From a virus: a DNA stretch of 35,620 bases. The notes below the pieces were generated by a model that was not told the DNA's origin, searched no databases, and saw only the letters and a program-made list of their open reading frames with translations. Positions 1 through 5,716 of this stretch are shown here, in pieces. Position 1 is the first letter of the stretch; each line of letters begins with the position of its first letter. The DNA is taken from IMG/VR virus record IMGVR_UViG_3300035389_000038, positions 1 through 35,620 of that record. One strand, given 5' to 3'. The position numbers and the translations under genes were made by a program.

Positions 1-126
1 GCCATGTCATCGGCCATCGAAATTCTCACCCCCCTTCTTTCTGAAGGTGAAGCCTCAAAAAAAGGAACGGTTATCATTGGAACGGTCAAGGGCGATCTCC
101 ACGACATTGGAAAAAACCTTGTTTCC
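1..126 (+). pseudogene. Corrinoid (B12-binding) methyltransferase protein, host gene fragment interrupted by the prophage
   Basis: Reading from base 1 the frame encodes AMSSAIEILTPLLSEGEA followed by GTVIIGTVKGDLHDIGKNLV. This is the junction between the helical cap and the Rossmann-like B12-binding domain of small corrinoid proteins (MtbC, MttC, MtmC and MetH-like modules). DLHDIG contains the histidine that ligates cobalt. The family carries a methyl group between a substrate-specific methyltransferase and an acceptor. The gene starts before the window. After GKNLV the family normally continues with a hydrophobic helix (MMLEGAGF-like), but here the sequence turns into unrelated, stop-rich DNA, so the gene is cut by the prophage. 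Its 3' half should lie beyond the right end of the element, outside the window. The family call is good, but the substrate cannot be told. Confidence 0.72.
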
Positions 127-225
127 TGTACAGGGGTGTTACTTTCTAACATGGTGGAATTGTTACTTCTGACTTCCCGACTGGTTTACATCCGGTTGAC
201 AGTGGTTAACATAAGACGTTTTATC
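127..225. repeat. Prophage left end with four degenerate transposase-site-like repeats
   Basis: Four related words occur in the same orientation: TGTTACTTTC at 137, TGTTACTTCT at 161, GGTTTACATC at 183 and GGTTAACATA at 204. They are spaced 24, 22 and 21 bp apart, about two helical turns. Mu-type phage ends carry several transposase-binding sites of about 22 bp, so this is the expected place and period for them. A perfect 10-bp palindrome CCTGTACAGG spans 125-134 across the presumed junction. Assignment as MuA-type sites is inference; the matching right-end sites are outside the window. Confidence 0.5.
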
Positions 226-410
226 AAAACAGTTTTGATGTCTTGTTTTGTCGTTGCATTGGATTGAACTTAAACCTGGAACCTGGATCTTGAAGGCGTG
301 TCCATCAACTTTTTTGATCACCGTACCATTCCTTCCATAATCTCTCGCCAGATATTTTTCCACAGCAAGATGTTGTCACCAGGTTGCAGGACCTTGACAA
401 TCCCTTCCAT
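163..410 (-). pseudogene. Small unknown protein at the left end, apparently frameshifted
   Basis: On the minus strand an ATG at 410 follows AAGGTAGGAAAT (possible ribosome site) and opens MEGIVKVLQPGDNILL, then runs to a stop in an unconvincing frame. A -1 shift near base 362 joins it to VEKYLARDYGRNGTVIKK and VDGHAFKIQVPG, which reads as a small beta-rich protein (a GD.VLV..ydaR..GreGtVv..dg pattern). The shifted frame stays open to 163. Its last 35 or so residues overlap the putative transposase-binding repeats and look non-coding. I cannot name a family. It may be a decayed gene, or the sequence may carry a one-base error. Confidence 0.35.
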
Positions 411-503
411 ATTTCCTACCTTGCAACATCATTTGATGTCAGAAAAAACCGTGCGGATAAACGTATCAATAGATAAGGGGGGGGGCAATGAAAGAGTTTT
501 GGC

Positions 504-1079
504 TTATATGTCAATTGTTGGTTTTGGTGGGAATCTCGGTGCGATATGGTTACTTGAAAGGTTGTTCCGCTGGTAAGGTGGTAGCTGCTGAGAATAGAAA
601 TCTTGATAGGTTTGATCCAAAATAATTTCCTTATCTTTTTCCTGGAAGCCACCCATTTGTAATATTATCCCAATTAAAGCAATGAGTAACCCAATGAATG
701 CATATGCTTCTGCCCTATTATTTGGGAAAATACTCCACACAGCGTTGAGTGCTGGATGCTTTTTACATAGTTTTCTCTTGATATTCTTAGGGCTCTTTTT
801 TCGGGCCTGTTCTTTTTTAAGTGTATTCAGCGCCTTTTGCAGCAATAAAAAATCGTCGACTTTTTGCAATATCCCAAACAACTCGTTTCGGACTACACTA
901 TATATGCCATCGAGATTTCGCCCTCTGCTTTTACAAACAGGGCATGGCCCGGCACCAATACCTTCCAAAGTTATCGATTGCATTAGAGGGTGATCAAAAC
1001 CGATTAATTTGGTACCTGGGAATATTGTGGCACATTTCGGATTAAGGCATATGGCCGGAATTGCATAGGAACTTGTCAT
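504..1079 (-). CDS. Zinc-ribbon protein with one membrane helix, unknown function
   Basis: The 191-residue product has an N-terminal cysteine set C11-x4-C16 and C46-P-V-C49 spaced like a zinc ribbon. A central charged helical part (about 60-110) follows, then one hydrophobic segment at about 125-142 (IGLLIALIGIILQM) and a polar C-terminal tail. It is therefore probably a membrane-anchored protein with a zinc ribbon on one side. I chose ATG 1079. A longer in-frame start at 1169 would place the start codon inside a 29-bp palindrome and add an unconvincing 30 residues. No strong Shine-Dalgarno is visible. It is the last gene of the minus-strand accessory block nearest the prophage end, a position where Mu-like phages often carry host-modifying cargo. 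I do not recognise the family. Confidence 0.6.
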   Translation of the reverse strand: MTSSYAIPAICLNPKCATIFPGTKLIGFDHPLMQSITLEGIGAGPCPVCKSRGRNLDGIYSVVRNELFGILQKVDDFLLLQKALNTLKKEQARKKSPKNIKRKLCKKHPALNAVWSIFPNNRAEAYAFIGLLIALIGIILQMGGFQEKDKEIILDQTYQDFYSQQLPPYQRNNLSSNHIAPRFPPKPTIDI

Positions 1080-1136
1080 AATATAGGTGCTCGTTATAAT
1101 CTTTGTTGTGTATGTTTCAAGTTTATATTTTATCAC

Positions 1137-1165
1137 AGACGCATCACCGTAACGGTGATGCGTCT
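1137..1165. promoter_or_regulatory. Perfect 14-bp palindrome upstream of the zinc-ribbon gene
   Basis: AGACGCATCACCGT and its exact reverse complement are separated by a single base. The dyad sits about 58 bp upstream of the start at 1079 on the minus strand. There is no U-run on either side, so an operator for a dimeric repressor is more likely than a terminator. Confidence 0.45.
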
Positions 1166-1407
1166 CCATCCAGTTTTTCCATAGGTCGAAAAAGGTCTGC
1201 CTTGGTCAAAAAAAACAAGTGGGCCGTTTGCCGGAGGCCTGGGATCTCCTCGATCGCAACAGCAAAAAAACTCAAGTGAATCTTTCAGCTGGCGTATGAA
1301 CATCCCCTCCATATATAGGGTACAACCCTCTTTACAACATGGGCTGAAAATTCAGCCCATGATAATCCTCCCTACGTTCAAAAACTTTCAATGCTTTGCA
1401 GTATTGG
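1166..1407. other. Gap without a convincing gene; possible gene remnant and a hairpin
   Basis: No complete gene is seen. On the plus strand a frame from about 1166 to 1291 reads smoothly (GRLPEAWDLLDRNSKK, then TQVNLSAGV and a stop) but has no start codon, and looks like the 3' end of a lost gene. A hairpin lies at 1338-1361. Confidence 0.3.
1338..1361 (-). terminator. Hairpin downstream of the AAA-like gene, possible terminator
   Basis: CATGGGCTGA and TCAGCCCATG form a perfect 10-bp stem with a 4-base loop. It lies 47 bases past the stop codon of the minus-strand gene ending at 1408. A clear U-run is missing, so termination is only a guess. Confidence 0.35.
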
Positions 1408-1932
1408 TTAATTATGATGATGGCTTGCCGGATCAATCGATGCTTGTAAATGAATGTGGGCAGATCTTAAGCTTATGCCTTTATCTTTGTTGATGATTTT
1501 GTCGACTTGGGGGATATCACCGACAAAGAGTATCCCTAAAGGAACTTCGCGGGATCTTGCACTTTCAAAAACTGTTTTCATGGCCTGAAAGACCTTGAGT
1601 TTCAAGAGATGAGCATTTTGAAAAATCAGAAAGATAGGTTTTCGGGTCTCAAAATAATACTCTTGTATGAGTGAAAATAATTGATGAGCTCTTCCTACTC
1701 GCGATCTTTTAACAGGTTTAGATGTAAAGGTTTTGATAACTGTTTTTTCAAATTGAAAAATGCTAAATTTCTCATCGGCGTCAATATCAATTACAAAAAA
1801 ATTATAAATTTCACCATCTTGTTCGGGTAGTTCATCGATAATAGTGAAATAATAGCCGTAATTTATAACCGCTTTAAATATTTCAGCCTTTTTTGTAAAG
1901 TCCATCATTCTTATTGTCCTGTTGGTGCTCAT
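1408..1932 (-). CDS. Degenerate AAA/MuB-like protein without a Walker A motif
   Basis: The 174-residue product has in its C-terminal half a pattern like the Walker B/sensor-1 part of AAA_22 (MuB/GspA-type) ATPases: KPIFLIFQNAHLLKLKVFQA, where family members have LLIIDEAHLL, then PLGILFVGDIPQVDKII in place of the usual LVGQPEL. No Walker A (GxxGxGKS) precedes it, and the acidic Walker B residues are replaced (QN for DE), so it should not hydrolyse ATP. The N-terminal half (FFVIDIDADEKFSIF) is of unknown fold. It could be a decoy or immunity partner of the prophage's own MuB-like protein, or just a remnant. The start ATG 1932 gives MSTNRTIRM; the sequence upstream stays open for a few codons and is shared with the neighbouring zinc-finger gene. 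Confidence 0.5.
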   Translation of the reverse strand: MSTNRTIRMMDFTKKAEIFKAVINYGYYFTIIDELPEQDGEIYNFFVIDIDADEKFSIFQFEKTVIKTFTSKPVKRSRVGRAHQLFSLIQEYYFETRKPIFLIFQNAHLLKLKVFQAMKTVFESARSREVPLGILFVGDIPQVDKIINKDKGISLRSAHIHLQASIDPASHHHN

Positions 1933-1960
1933 TATAATTTTACGGCTGAAGTTGTGATAC
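1906..1960 (-). repeat. Leader repeat copy A (partner at 2559-2611)
   Basis: About 50 bp around the start of the gene at 1932 match 2559-2611 at roughly 80-85 percent, with a three-base gap. A shorter related copy lies at 1085-1112. The core is GGTGCTC-TATAATTTT on the plus strand. Confidence 0.6.
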
Positions 1961-2008
1961 TCTTCTGACAGTCAGCCGTCCTCCTGTGGTCTCCTTGATC
2001 ACCCTCAA

Positions 2009-2362
2009 TTACGCAATCATATCAGGTGGCTCCAGATCCAGCTTCAGCTCCTGTTTGGCCTTGAGGAGTCGAAGAATGACAGCCACATCAAAGCAGACCT
2101 CTTTAAGTTCGCTATGATCAATCTGTTCTATCTCTTCGAGTATCTTATAAATTCGATACCGGTCAAAGTTCAGATGATATGCATCCATTATCCTTGTCAA
2201 ATCTGCGGTTTCTTTGACCTTTGATGTCACCTGACCTGCAAAGATTTCAAAACACCTGTTGCAGATTTTTCCATTTTTGTCGGAAAGGAGAAGTTCAACA
2301 TCGTTTCTATCCTTGCCACAAAAAGTACAGCAGAAATGTCCATCGGTGTTGTTGGAGCTCAT
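2009..2362 (-). CDS. ClpX-type zinc-finger protein
   Basis: The N-terminus carries a four-cysteine zinc finger, C12-T-F-C15-GK and C34-N-R-C37. This is the spacing and context (CxFCGK...V..L) of the zinc-binding domain at the N-terminus of the ClpX unfoldase. The remaining 80 residues are helical ([20 protein letters not shown]) and are not the ClpX ATPase; total length is 117 against more than 400 in ClpX. In ClpX this domain dimerises and binds substrates and adaptors such as SspB and MuB. A role in redirecting host ClpX is inference. The start ATG 2362 overlaps the stop of the upstream zinc-finger frame (ATGA), indicating translational coupling. Confidence 0.7.
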   Translation of the reverse strand: MSSNNTDGHFCCTFCGKDRNDVELLLSDKNGKICNRCFEIFAGQVTSKVKETADLTRIMDAYHLNFDRYRIYKILEEIEQIDHSELKEVCFDVAVILRLLKAKQELKLDLEPPDMIA

Positions 2363-2633
2363 TCCTTTTCATCCGTTTTATTTTCGGTGACATTGAGTCC
2401 GTAAAGCTTACCGTTGGTCCAGCCTGCAATATCCTCTTCAAGAATGTTAGCGCACAAGACTATGCACTCGTTGCAAATATAAACACTGGGGCCTGCAATC
2501 AGTTTTTTGACTTCTCTGTATTCTTTGCCGCAAAAGCTACAGTAAAAATAAGGATCTTCATTCTCATCCTGTCGGTGCTCGTCATAATTTTGCGGCTGAG
2601 GTTGTGATAACGTTTCTGTGTAGGTGCTCTCAT
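2359..2633 (-). CDS. ClpX zinc-binding-domain mimic, start region frameshifted
   Basis: The minus-strand frame ending at TGA 2361-2359 encodes [18 protein letters not shown] then [20 protein letters not shown]. This is a near copy of the zinc-binding domain of bacterial ClpX (CSFCGK..xEV.KLIAGP..YICDECV.LC). A short tail ending TENKTDEKE replaces the ATPase domain. This frame has no ATG, GTG or TTG back to about base 2720. The ATGs at 2633 (15 bases after GGAG) and 2585 lie in another frame, and a -1 shift around 2585-2550 is needed to reach the zinc finger. A missing base, a real frameshift or a non-standard start are all possible. Its stop overlaps the start of the next zinc-finger gene. 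Confidence 0.55.
2559..2611 (-). repeat. Leader repeat copy B
   Basis: This copy matches the segment 1906-1960. In the common frame both encode YHN(L/F)SRKI followed by a ST-containing start region (MTSTDRM and MSTNRT), with a codon-sized gap between the copies. Confidence 0.6.
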
Positions 2634-2658
2634 AGCGATTTTGACTGTCTCCTTTTCC

Positions 2659-2693
2659 AAAACAGTACCTGTCAAACTGGCAGGTACTGTTTT
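2659..2693 (-). terminator. Strong hairpin between the antirepressor-like and zinc-finger genes
   Basis: AAAACAGTACCTG and CAGGTACTGTTTT form a perfect 13-bp stem around a 9-base loop. On the minus strand the stem ends in TTTT and begins 10 bases after the stop codon of the gene ending at 2703. It is an intrinsic terminator by shape. The A/T symmetry means it could act in either direction. Confidence 0.7.
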
Positions 2694-2702
2694 TAGATGC
2701 GT

Positions 2703-3347
2703 TTATTTTATTCGCATTATGATGCTATGGAGTTTTTTTAAATTTTGTTCTCCCAATTGAGTAAGAGACGAAACCCTTTTCTCTAAATTTGTATAAACGA
2801 TGTTATAGACCTCCCCTTTGGATAAATTCAAATTTCTGGCTCTGGCCCAAATCGCCCCGTAGAGCTCGTTCCTCCATTTTGTATTGTCTGTGCGACGAAT
2901 TTTTGTTCTTTTGATGGCCGATTGCTGCTTAATCCAAGAAAGGGCTTCATCTCCTAAATGGTATGAGATCTCCTTATAAGTGCTCACCTCATATCGATCT
3001 TTTATAACACCCCACCACTTTGAATAGGCTTTTTTACGAGGCATTCCTCCAGCTTCTTCTTTTGAAACAAGGTTATCAACAGCATCTTTTATTTGTTTCG
3101 CTTGCTTAGCTTCAATATGCTGAGGGCCCGGCGTGAATTGGGGACGTTCAATTTTTGGACGAGGACTTAAGTTTAAATCTCCAGAAATATTAATATCTCC
3201 GCCTGAAGTAATGTTATTGTTTCCTGTAATAGAAATATTGGTGCTACGTTTGGGCTTTTCAGTATCGGGGTCTTTCTCATCGCCCTTACTCTTGGCCTTA
3301 TTAAACAAATGAATAATTTCTCCTTTTACATCATCATCCTTGCTCAT
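2703..3347 (-). CDS. Antirepressor-like phage protein (ORF6C-like C-terminus) with Asn/Gly repeat stretch
   Basis: The 214-residue protein begins with a charged region, followed at about 36-62 by an Asn/Gly-rich stretch that alternates like a beta-helix ([24 protein letters not shown]). After a proline-rich linker comes a helical domain (about 90-150: [35 protein letters not shown]) resembling the ORF6C domain found at the C-terminus of phage antirepressors. Its position just downstream of the repressor on the same strand suggests expression in the lysogen. The start ATG 3347 is preceded by AGGAGTTAAGAG. It could be a modulator of the repressor or a lysogenic-conversion protein; the ORF6C match is by eye and only moderate. 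Confidence 0.55.
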   Translation of the reverse strand: MSKDDDVKGEIIHLFNKAKSKGDEKDPDTEKPKRSTNISITGNNNITSGGDINISGDLNLSPRPKIERPQFTPGPQHIEAKQAKQIKDAVDNLVSKEEAGGMPRKKAYSKWWGVIKDRYEVSTYKEISYHLGDEALSWIKQQSAIKRTKIRRTDNTKWRNELYGAIWARARNLNLSKGEVYNIVYTNLEKRVSSLTQLGEQNLKKLHSIIMRIK

Positions 3348-3443
3348 CTCTTAACTCCTAATTGTACAACTAATTCGATAATTCAATCTACTGGGATGTA
3401 TCAAACCCATTTTTATGTTTCATTTTGGCTCTTTACCTTTTCT

Positions 3444-3878
3444 CTAAACCGCAAGTTTCACATACTTTGAAACGATATTCGAATCCGCTTCCTCTCCAGA
3501 TTTATGGAAATATTCGTATAGGAGAATGATGACCTGGGCTTTTTTATCAGGATCAAGCTCCTTATTTGCCATTCCCAGAACTCCTTCAACGCCAGCGATT
3601 ACACTTTCCAGAAGTTCGAGGTCAACAGGAGGGGGTGGGGTCTTTGGTGGTCCCTCAATCTCTCTCAGATCTGGTTCGCCTTCTCCACTTATAAGCCACT
3701 CCAGATTAATCCAGGGAATGTTAGCCTTTAACCTTTGATAAAATGCTGTCCCTGGGCTTTGGTCTCCTTTTAGATACTTAAAGAGTTGAGCTCTACTTAT
3801 TCCACCAGACTTAGCAAACTCATCTCTTTTAAGACCTGATCGACTAATTACAGTTTTTAATCTATCGGAAAAATTCAT
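3444..3878 (-). CDS. CI-type phage repressor with N-terminal HTH
   Basis: Residues 1-65 form a helix-turn-helix domain of the phage CI type: FSDRLKTVISRSGLKRDEFA, then GGISRAQLFKYLKGDQSPG and the WLISGEG motif typical of phage repressors at the end of the DNA-binding domain. A proline-rich linker (GPPKTPPPPV) leads to a short helical C-terminus (about 90-144) that probably mediates oligomerisation. No LexA-like protease domain is present, so RecA-stimulated self-cleavage is not expected; 144 residues is normal for this short class. It is transcribed divergently from the Ner-like gene and should hold the early promoter of the prophage silent. Confidence 0.85.
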   Translation of the reverse strand: MNFSDRLKTVISRSGLKRDEFAKSGGISRAQLFKYLKGDQSPGTAFYQRLKANIPWINLEWLISGEGEPDLREIEGPPKTPPPPVDLELLESVIAGVEGVLGMANKELDPDKKAQVIILLYEYFHKSGEEADSNIVSKYVKLAV

Positions 3879-4047
3879 TCTAATAACAACCAGTTAGTTT
3901 GTGTCGGTAGTGGTTGGATATGTTTTGGTATCCAAAAGTTGATTTTTAATTGTTGACAGGTCTCCAAAAGTTTATTACTTTAGTCTCACTTAGTTAACAC
4001 GCCTGATAAAACAGCGTTATGGTTAATATCTAAAAAAGGAGCCACAC
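3879..4047. promoter_or_regulatory. Divergent operator/promoter region of the lysogeny switch
   Basis: The 169 bp separate the repressor (minus) and the Ner-like gene (plus). A plus-strand promoter is visible: TTGACA at 3953-3958, a 17-bp spacer, then TACTTT at 3976-3981. A direct repeat TCCAAAAGTT occurs at 3931 and 3963, spaced 32 bp (three turns), so that the second copy sits inside the promoter spacer. These are good candidate operators. Leftward promoter elements are not clear. Confidence 0.6.
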
Positions 4048-4335
4048 ATGTCAGTATTGAAAAATATGACCCCCAAAACAATCAAGCGAGAGATAGACGA
4101 TGCAGGTTTTACCCAGGCAGGGCTTGCCCGGGACCTGAACGTAACCCCTCAACACATTTACAAGGTTATCAACGGGATAGCCTCAAGTCACCGTGTGCGC
4201 AATCACATTGCCAAAGCAATAAACAAGTCGGTTGAGGAAATCTGGCCTGAAATATACCCGGCCAAAGCGACCCCGGCAAAAACAGGTCGTCCTCTCTCCC
4301 GTGGACTCTATGACTGTCAGGCTGCTTGCGCCTGA
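4048..4335 (+). CDS. Ner/Nlp-type HTH regulator
   Basis: The 95-residue protein carries one helix-turn-helix (about 12-52: IKREIDDAGFTQAGLARDLN, VTPQHIYKVINGIASSHRVR) followed by NKSVEEIWPEIY. That ending is the signature of the Ner/Nlp (SfsB) group, where a conserved W-P follows the DNA-binding domain. In Mu, Ner represses both the repressor promoter and early transcription during lytic growth. AAAAAAGGAG stands 8 bases before ATG. It is the first gene of the early operon, directly after the switch region. The C-terminal tail (AKTGRPLSRG) is basic. Confidence 0.85.
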   Translation: MSVLKNMTPKTIKREIDDAGFTQAGLARDLNVTPQHIYKVINGIASSHRVRNHIAKAINKSVEEIWPEIYPAKATPAKTGRPLSRGLYDCQAACA

Positions 4336-4369
4336 TTTCCCGTCTAACCTCTTTCTGTGTGGTATTGAT

Positions 4370-4822
4370 ATGTTAAAACCAAACAAAATGCAAGATTCTT
4401 CCCAGTCACCCATGGTGCCGTTCGAATATGGCGGAGTCTCTCTTAGAGAGGCCGTATACATTCATGGAGCTCCTTATTTTACCCGGCGCGCCATTGGGGA
4501 GTACCTTGAATATAAAGATCCTCAAAAAGCCATTGATAACATCATAAGCCGCAACCCCCACATTAATAATTCTGAGTGGTCAACAGCCCTCAAACTGAGG
4601 GCTGTTGAAGGGAGTCGATTGGTCAAACGTGAAACCCGCGTATACAATGTTGTCGGTCTCCAGCTCATCACCTTTGAATCCCGCCAGCCCAAAGCCATCC
4701 AGTACAAGATAGCCGTTGCCAAACTCGTGGCCGACATGATGAACGGTGAATACGACCGTAAGTTTATCCAGGAGTGCATAGACTCCGCCAGGGCCTACGC
4801 AAAACGTAAGAAACTTAAATAA
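4370..4822 (+). CDS. BRO-N/antirepressor-like phage regulator
   Basis: The middle of the 150-residue product resembles the N-terminal domain of BRO or P22-type antirepressor proteins: VSLREAVYIHGAPYFTRRAI, then GEYLEYKDPQKAIDNIISRN, with the typical pattern of a beta strand, a helix and 'GY.dp.kAi'. The C-terminal half (YNVVGLQLITFESRQPKAIQ..KIAVAKLVADMM) is helical and replaces the usual KilA-C/ORF6C domain. The frame is open back to 4232, but that part overlaps the Ner-like gene. I chose ATG 4370, while ATG 4310 or 4388 are possible, and no strong ribosome site marks any of them. Such proteins antagonise repressors or regulate early genes. Confidence 0.6.
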   Translation: MLKPNKMQDSSQSPMVPFEYGGVSLREAVYIHGAPYFTRRAIGEYLEYKDPQKAIDNIISRNPHINNSEWSTALKLRAVEGSRLVKRETRVYNVVGLQLITFESRQPKAIQYKIAVAKLVADMMNGEYDRKFIQECIDSARAYAKRKKLK

Positions 4823-4869
4823 TTAAATTATCATAAAAATTGAATCCAAGTAACAGGAGATTATAGACA

Positions 4870-5379
4870 GTGCGCGAAACATTTAACGAAGACTCTGAAA
4901 CAGGGCGACAGCACAAGGAATTTTTGAGCGACATGCTCATGGGCATGGGCTTGAAAACCAAGTCTGCAGCAGGCAAGATCAATATCTCGGCTGAGCGGTT
5001 GTACAAATACCTGAACGAATCTGCCGGTAATAACAACCTGCCTTCCTATTTGGTACCTATCGTGACCACCATGATCAGCCCAGCCTACCTGGAGTGGCTG
5101 TGTGCCGAAGCGGGCTATTCCGCGACCAAGCTTCCCGAAGGAGAGATGGATATAGTTGACGCTATACGGCTTGGAGGTATGGCTATGGAGGACTGCGGCA
5201 AGGTTCTGTCCACTTATTCTAAAGCAATTGAGGATGGCCGTATTTCTTCGAAAGAGGAGGCAGATGTCAAGCGGAGTGTGAGGTATGCAATTAAGTCCCT
5301 CCTCGCCATTCAGGAAATTACATCAAAAATGCGTAAAAGAGTTGAATCCAGTAGCTATCGAAACATAGATCGCTACTAA
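4870..5379 (+). CDS. CII-like phage regulatory protein
   Basis: The 169-residue protein has the layout of phage regulatory proteins of the CII/CP76 type: a helical DNA-binding-like N-terminus (KEFLSDMLMGMGLKTKSAAG, KINISAERLYKYLNE), a central YLEWLCAEAGY segment, and a long helical C-terminus. The start is GTG 4870, 8 bases after AGGAGA. The Lys-Ile-Asn context matches the place where CP76 proteins have 'KLNP'. It probably controls early transcription or the decision between lysis and lysogeny. It sits in the early operon between the antirepressor-like and wHTH genes. Confidence 0.55.
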   Translation: MRETFNEDSETGRQHKEFLSDMLMGMGLKTKSAAGKINISAERLYKYLNESAGNNNLPSYLVPIVTTMISPAYLEWLCAEAGYSATKLPEGEMDIVDAIRLGGMAMEDCGKVLSTYSKAIEDGRISSKEEADVKRSVRYAIKSLLAIQEITSKMRKRVESSSYRNIDRY

Positions 5380-5425
5380 TTGAGTCCAAATATAATCAGG
5401 CGATGGATCATATCGAGGGATAGCA

Positions 5426-5716
5426 ATGACAACATATAGGCGTATCAAGGCTGTTGGCCTTTCTAACAGAATTTTACGGTTCTTGGCGGATCAAAGATTG
5501 CCAGTGACCGGGAAGGAGGTCGCACGTGGGCTTGACATCAAATATGAAACTGTCATGTGCCACCTGGCCACCCATGAGGACGATTTGATGGTGCGCCGGA
5601 TTGGTGAAAAATTCGAACTTGGTCAGGGTATGGCCTATTATTGGGCGAGATACAAGTCACAGATTGAGTCCAAAATCGACAACATGACGGATGAACTAAA
5701 ACAATTGGAGATATAA
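5426..5716 (+). CDS. Small winged-helix protein
   Basis: The 96-residue product looks like a single winged-helix domain: SNRILRFLADQRLPVTGKEV (helices 1-2), ARGLDIKYETVMCHLATHE (recognition helix) and a wing MVRRIGEKFELG, followed by a short coiled-coil tail (KSQIESKIDNMTDELKQLE). It probably binds DNA in early control. GAGGGA lies 5 bases before ATG. The stop codon is directly followed by the ATG of the next gene (5717), so the two are likely co-translated. No specific family is recognised. Confidence 0.65.
   Translation: MTTYRRIKAVGLSNRILRFLADQRLPVTGKEVARGLDIKYETVMCHLATHEDDLMVRRIGEKFELGQGMAYYWARYKSQIESKIDNMTDELKQLEI

Noticed and set aside
120-126. TG at 120 as the exact phage left end
   Set aside because: It would cut into the conserved GKNLV of the host protein, which is still encoded to base 123; 127 is preferred, but only the right junction can settle this.
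488-625. 45-codon plus-strand frame starting MKEFWLICQLLVLVGIS behind a G-rich possible ribosome site
   Set aside because: It overlaps the C-terminal part of the better supported minus-strand zinc-ribbon gene; the ribosome site is just a run of nine G. It could be a real membrane peptide, but the evidence is too thin.
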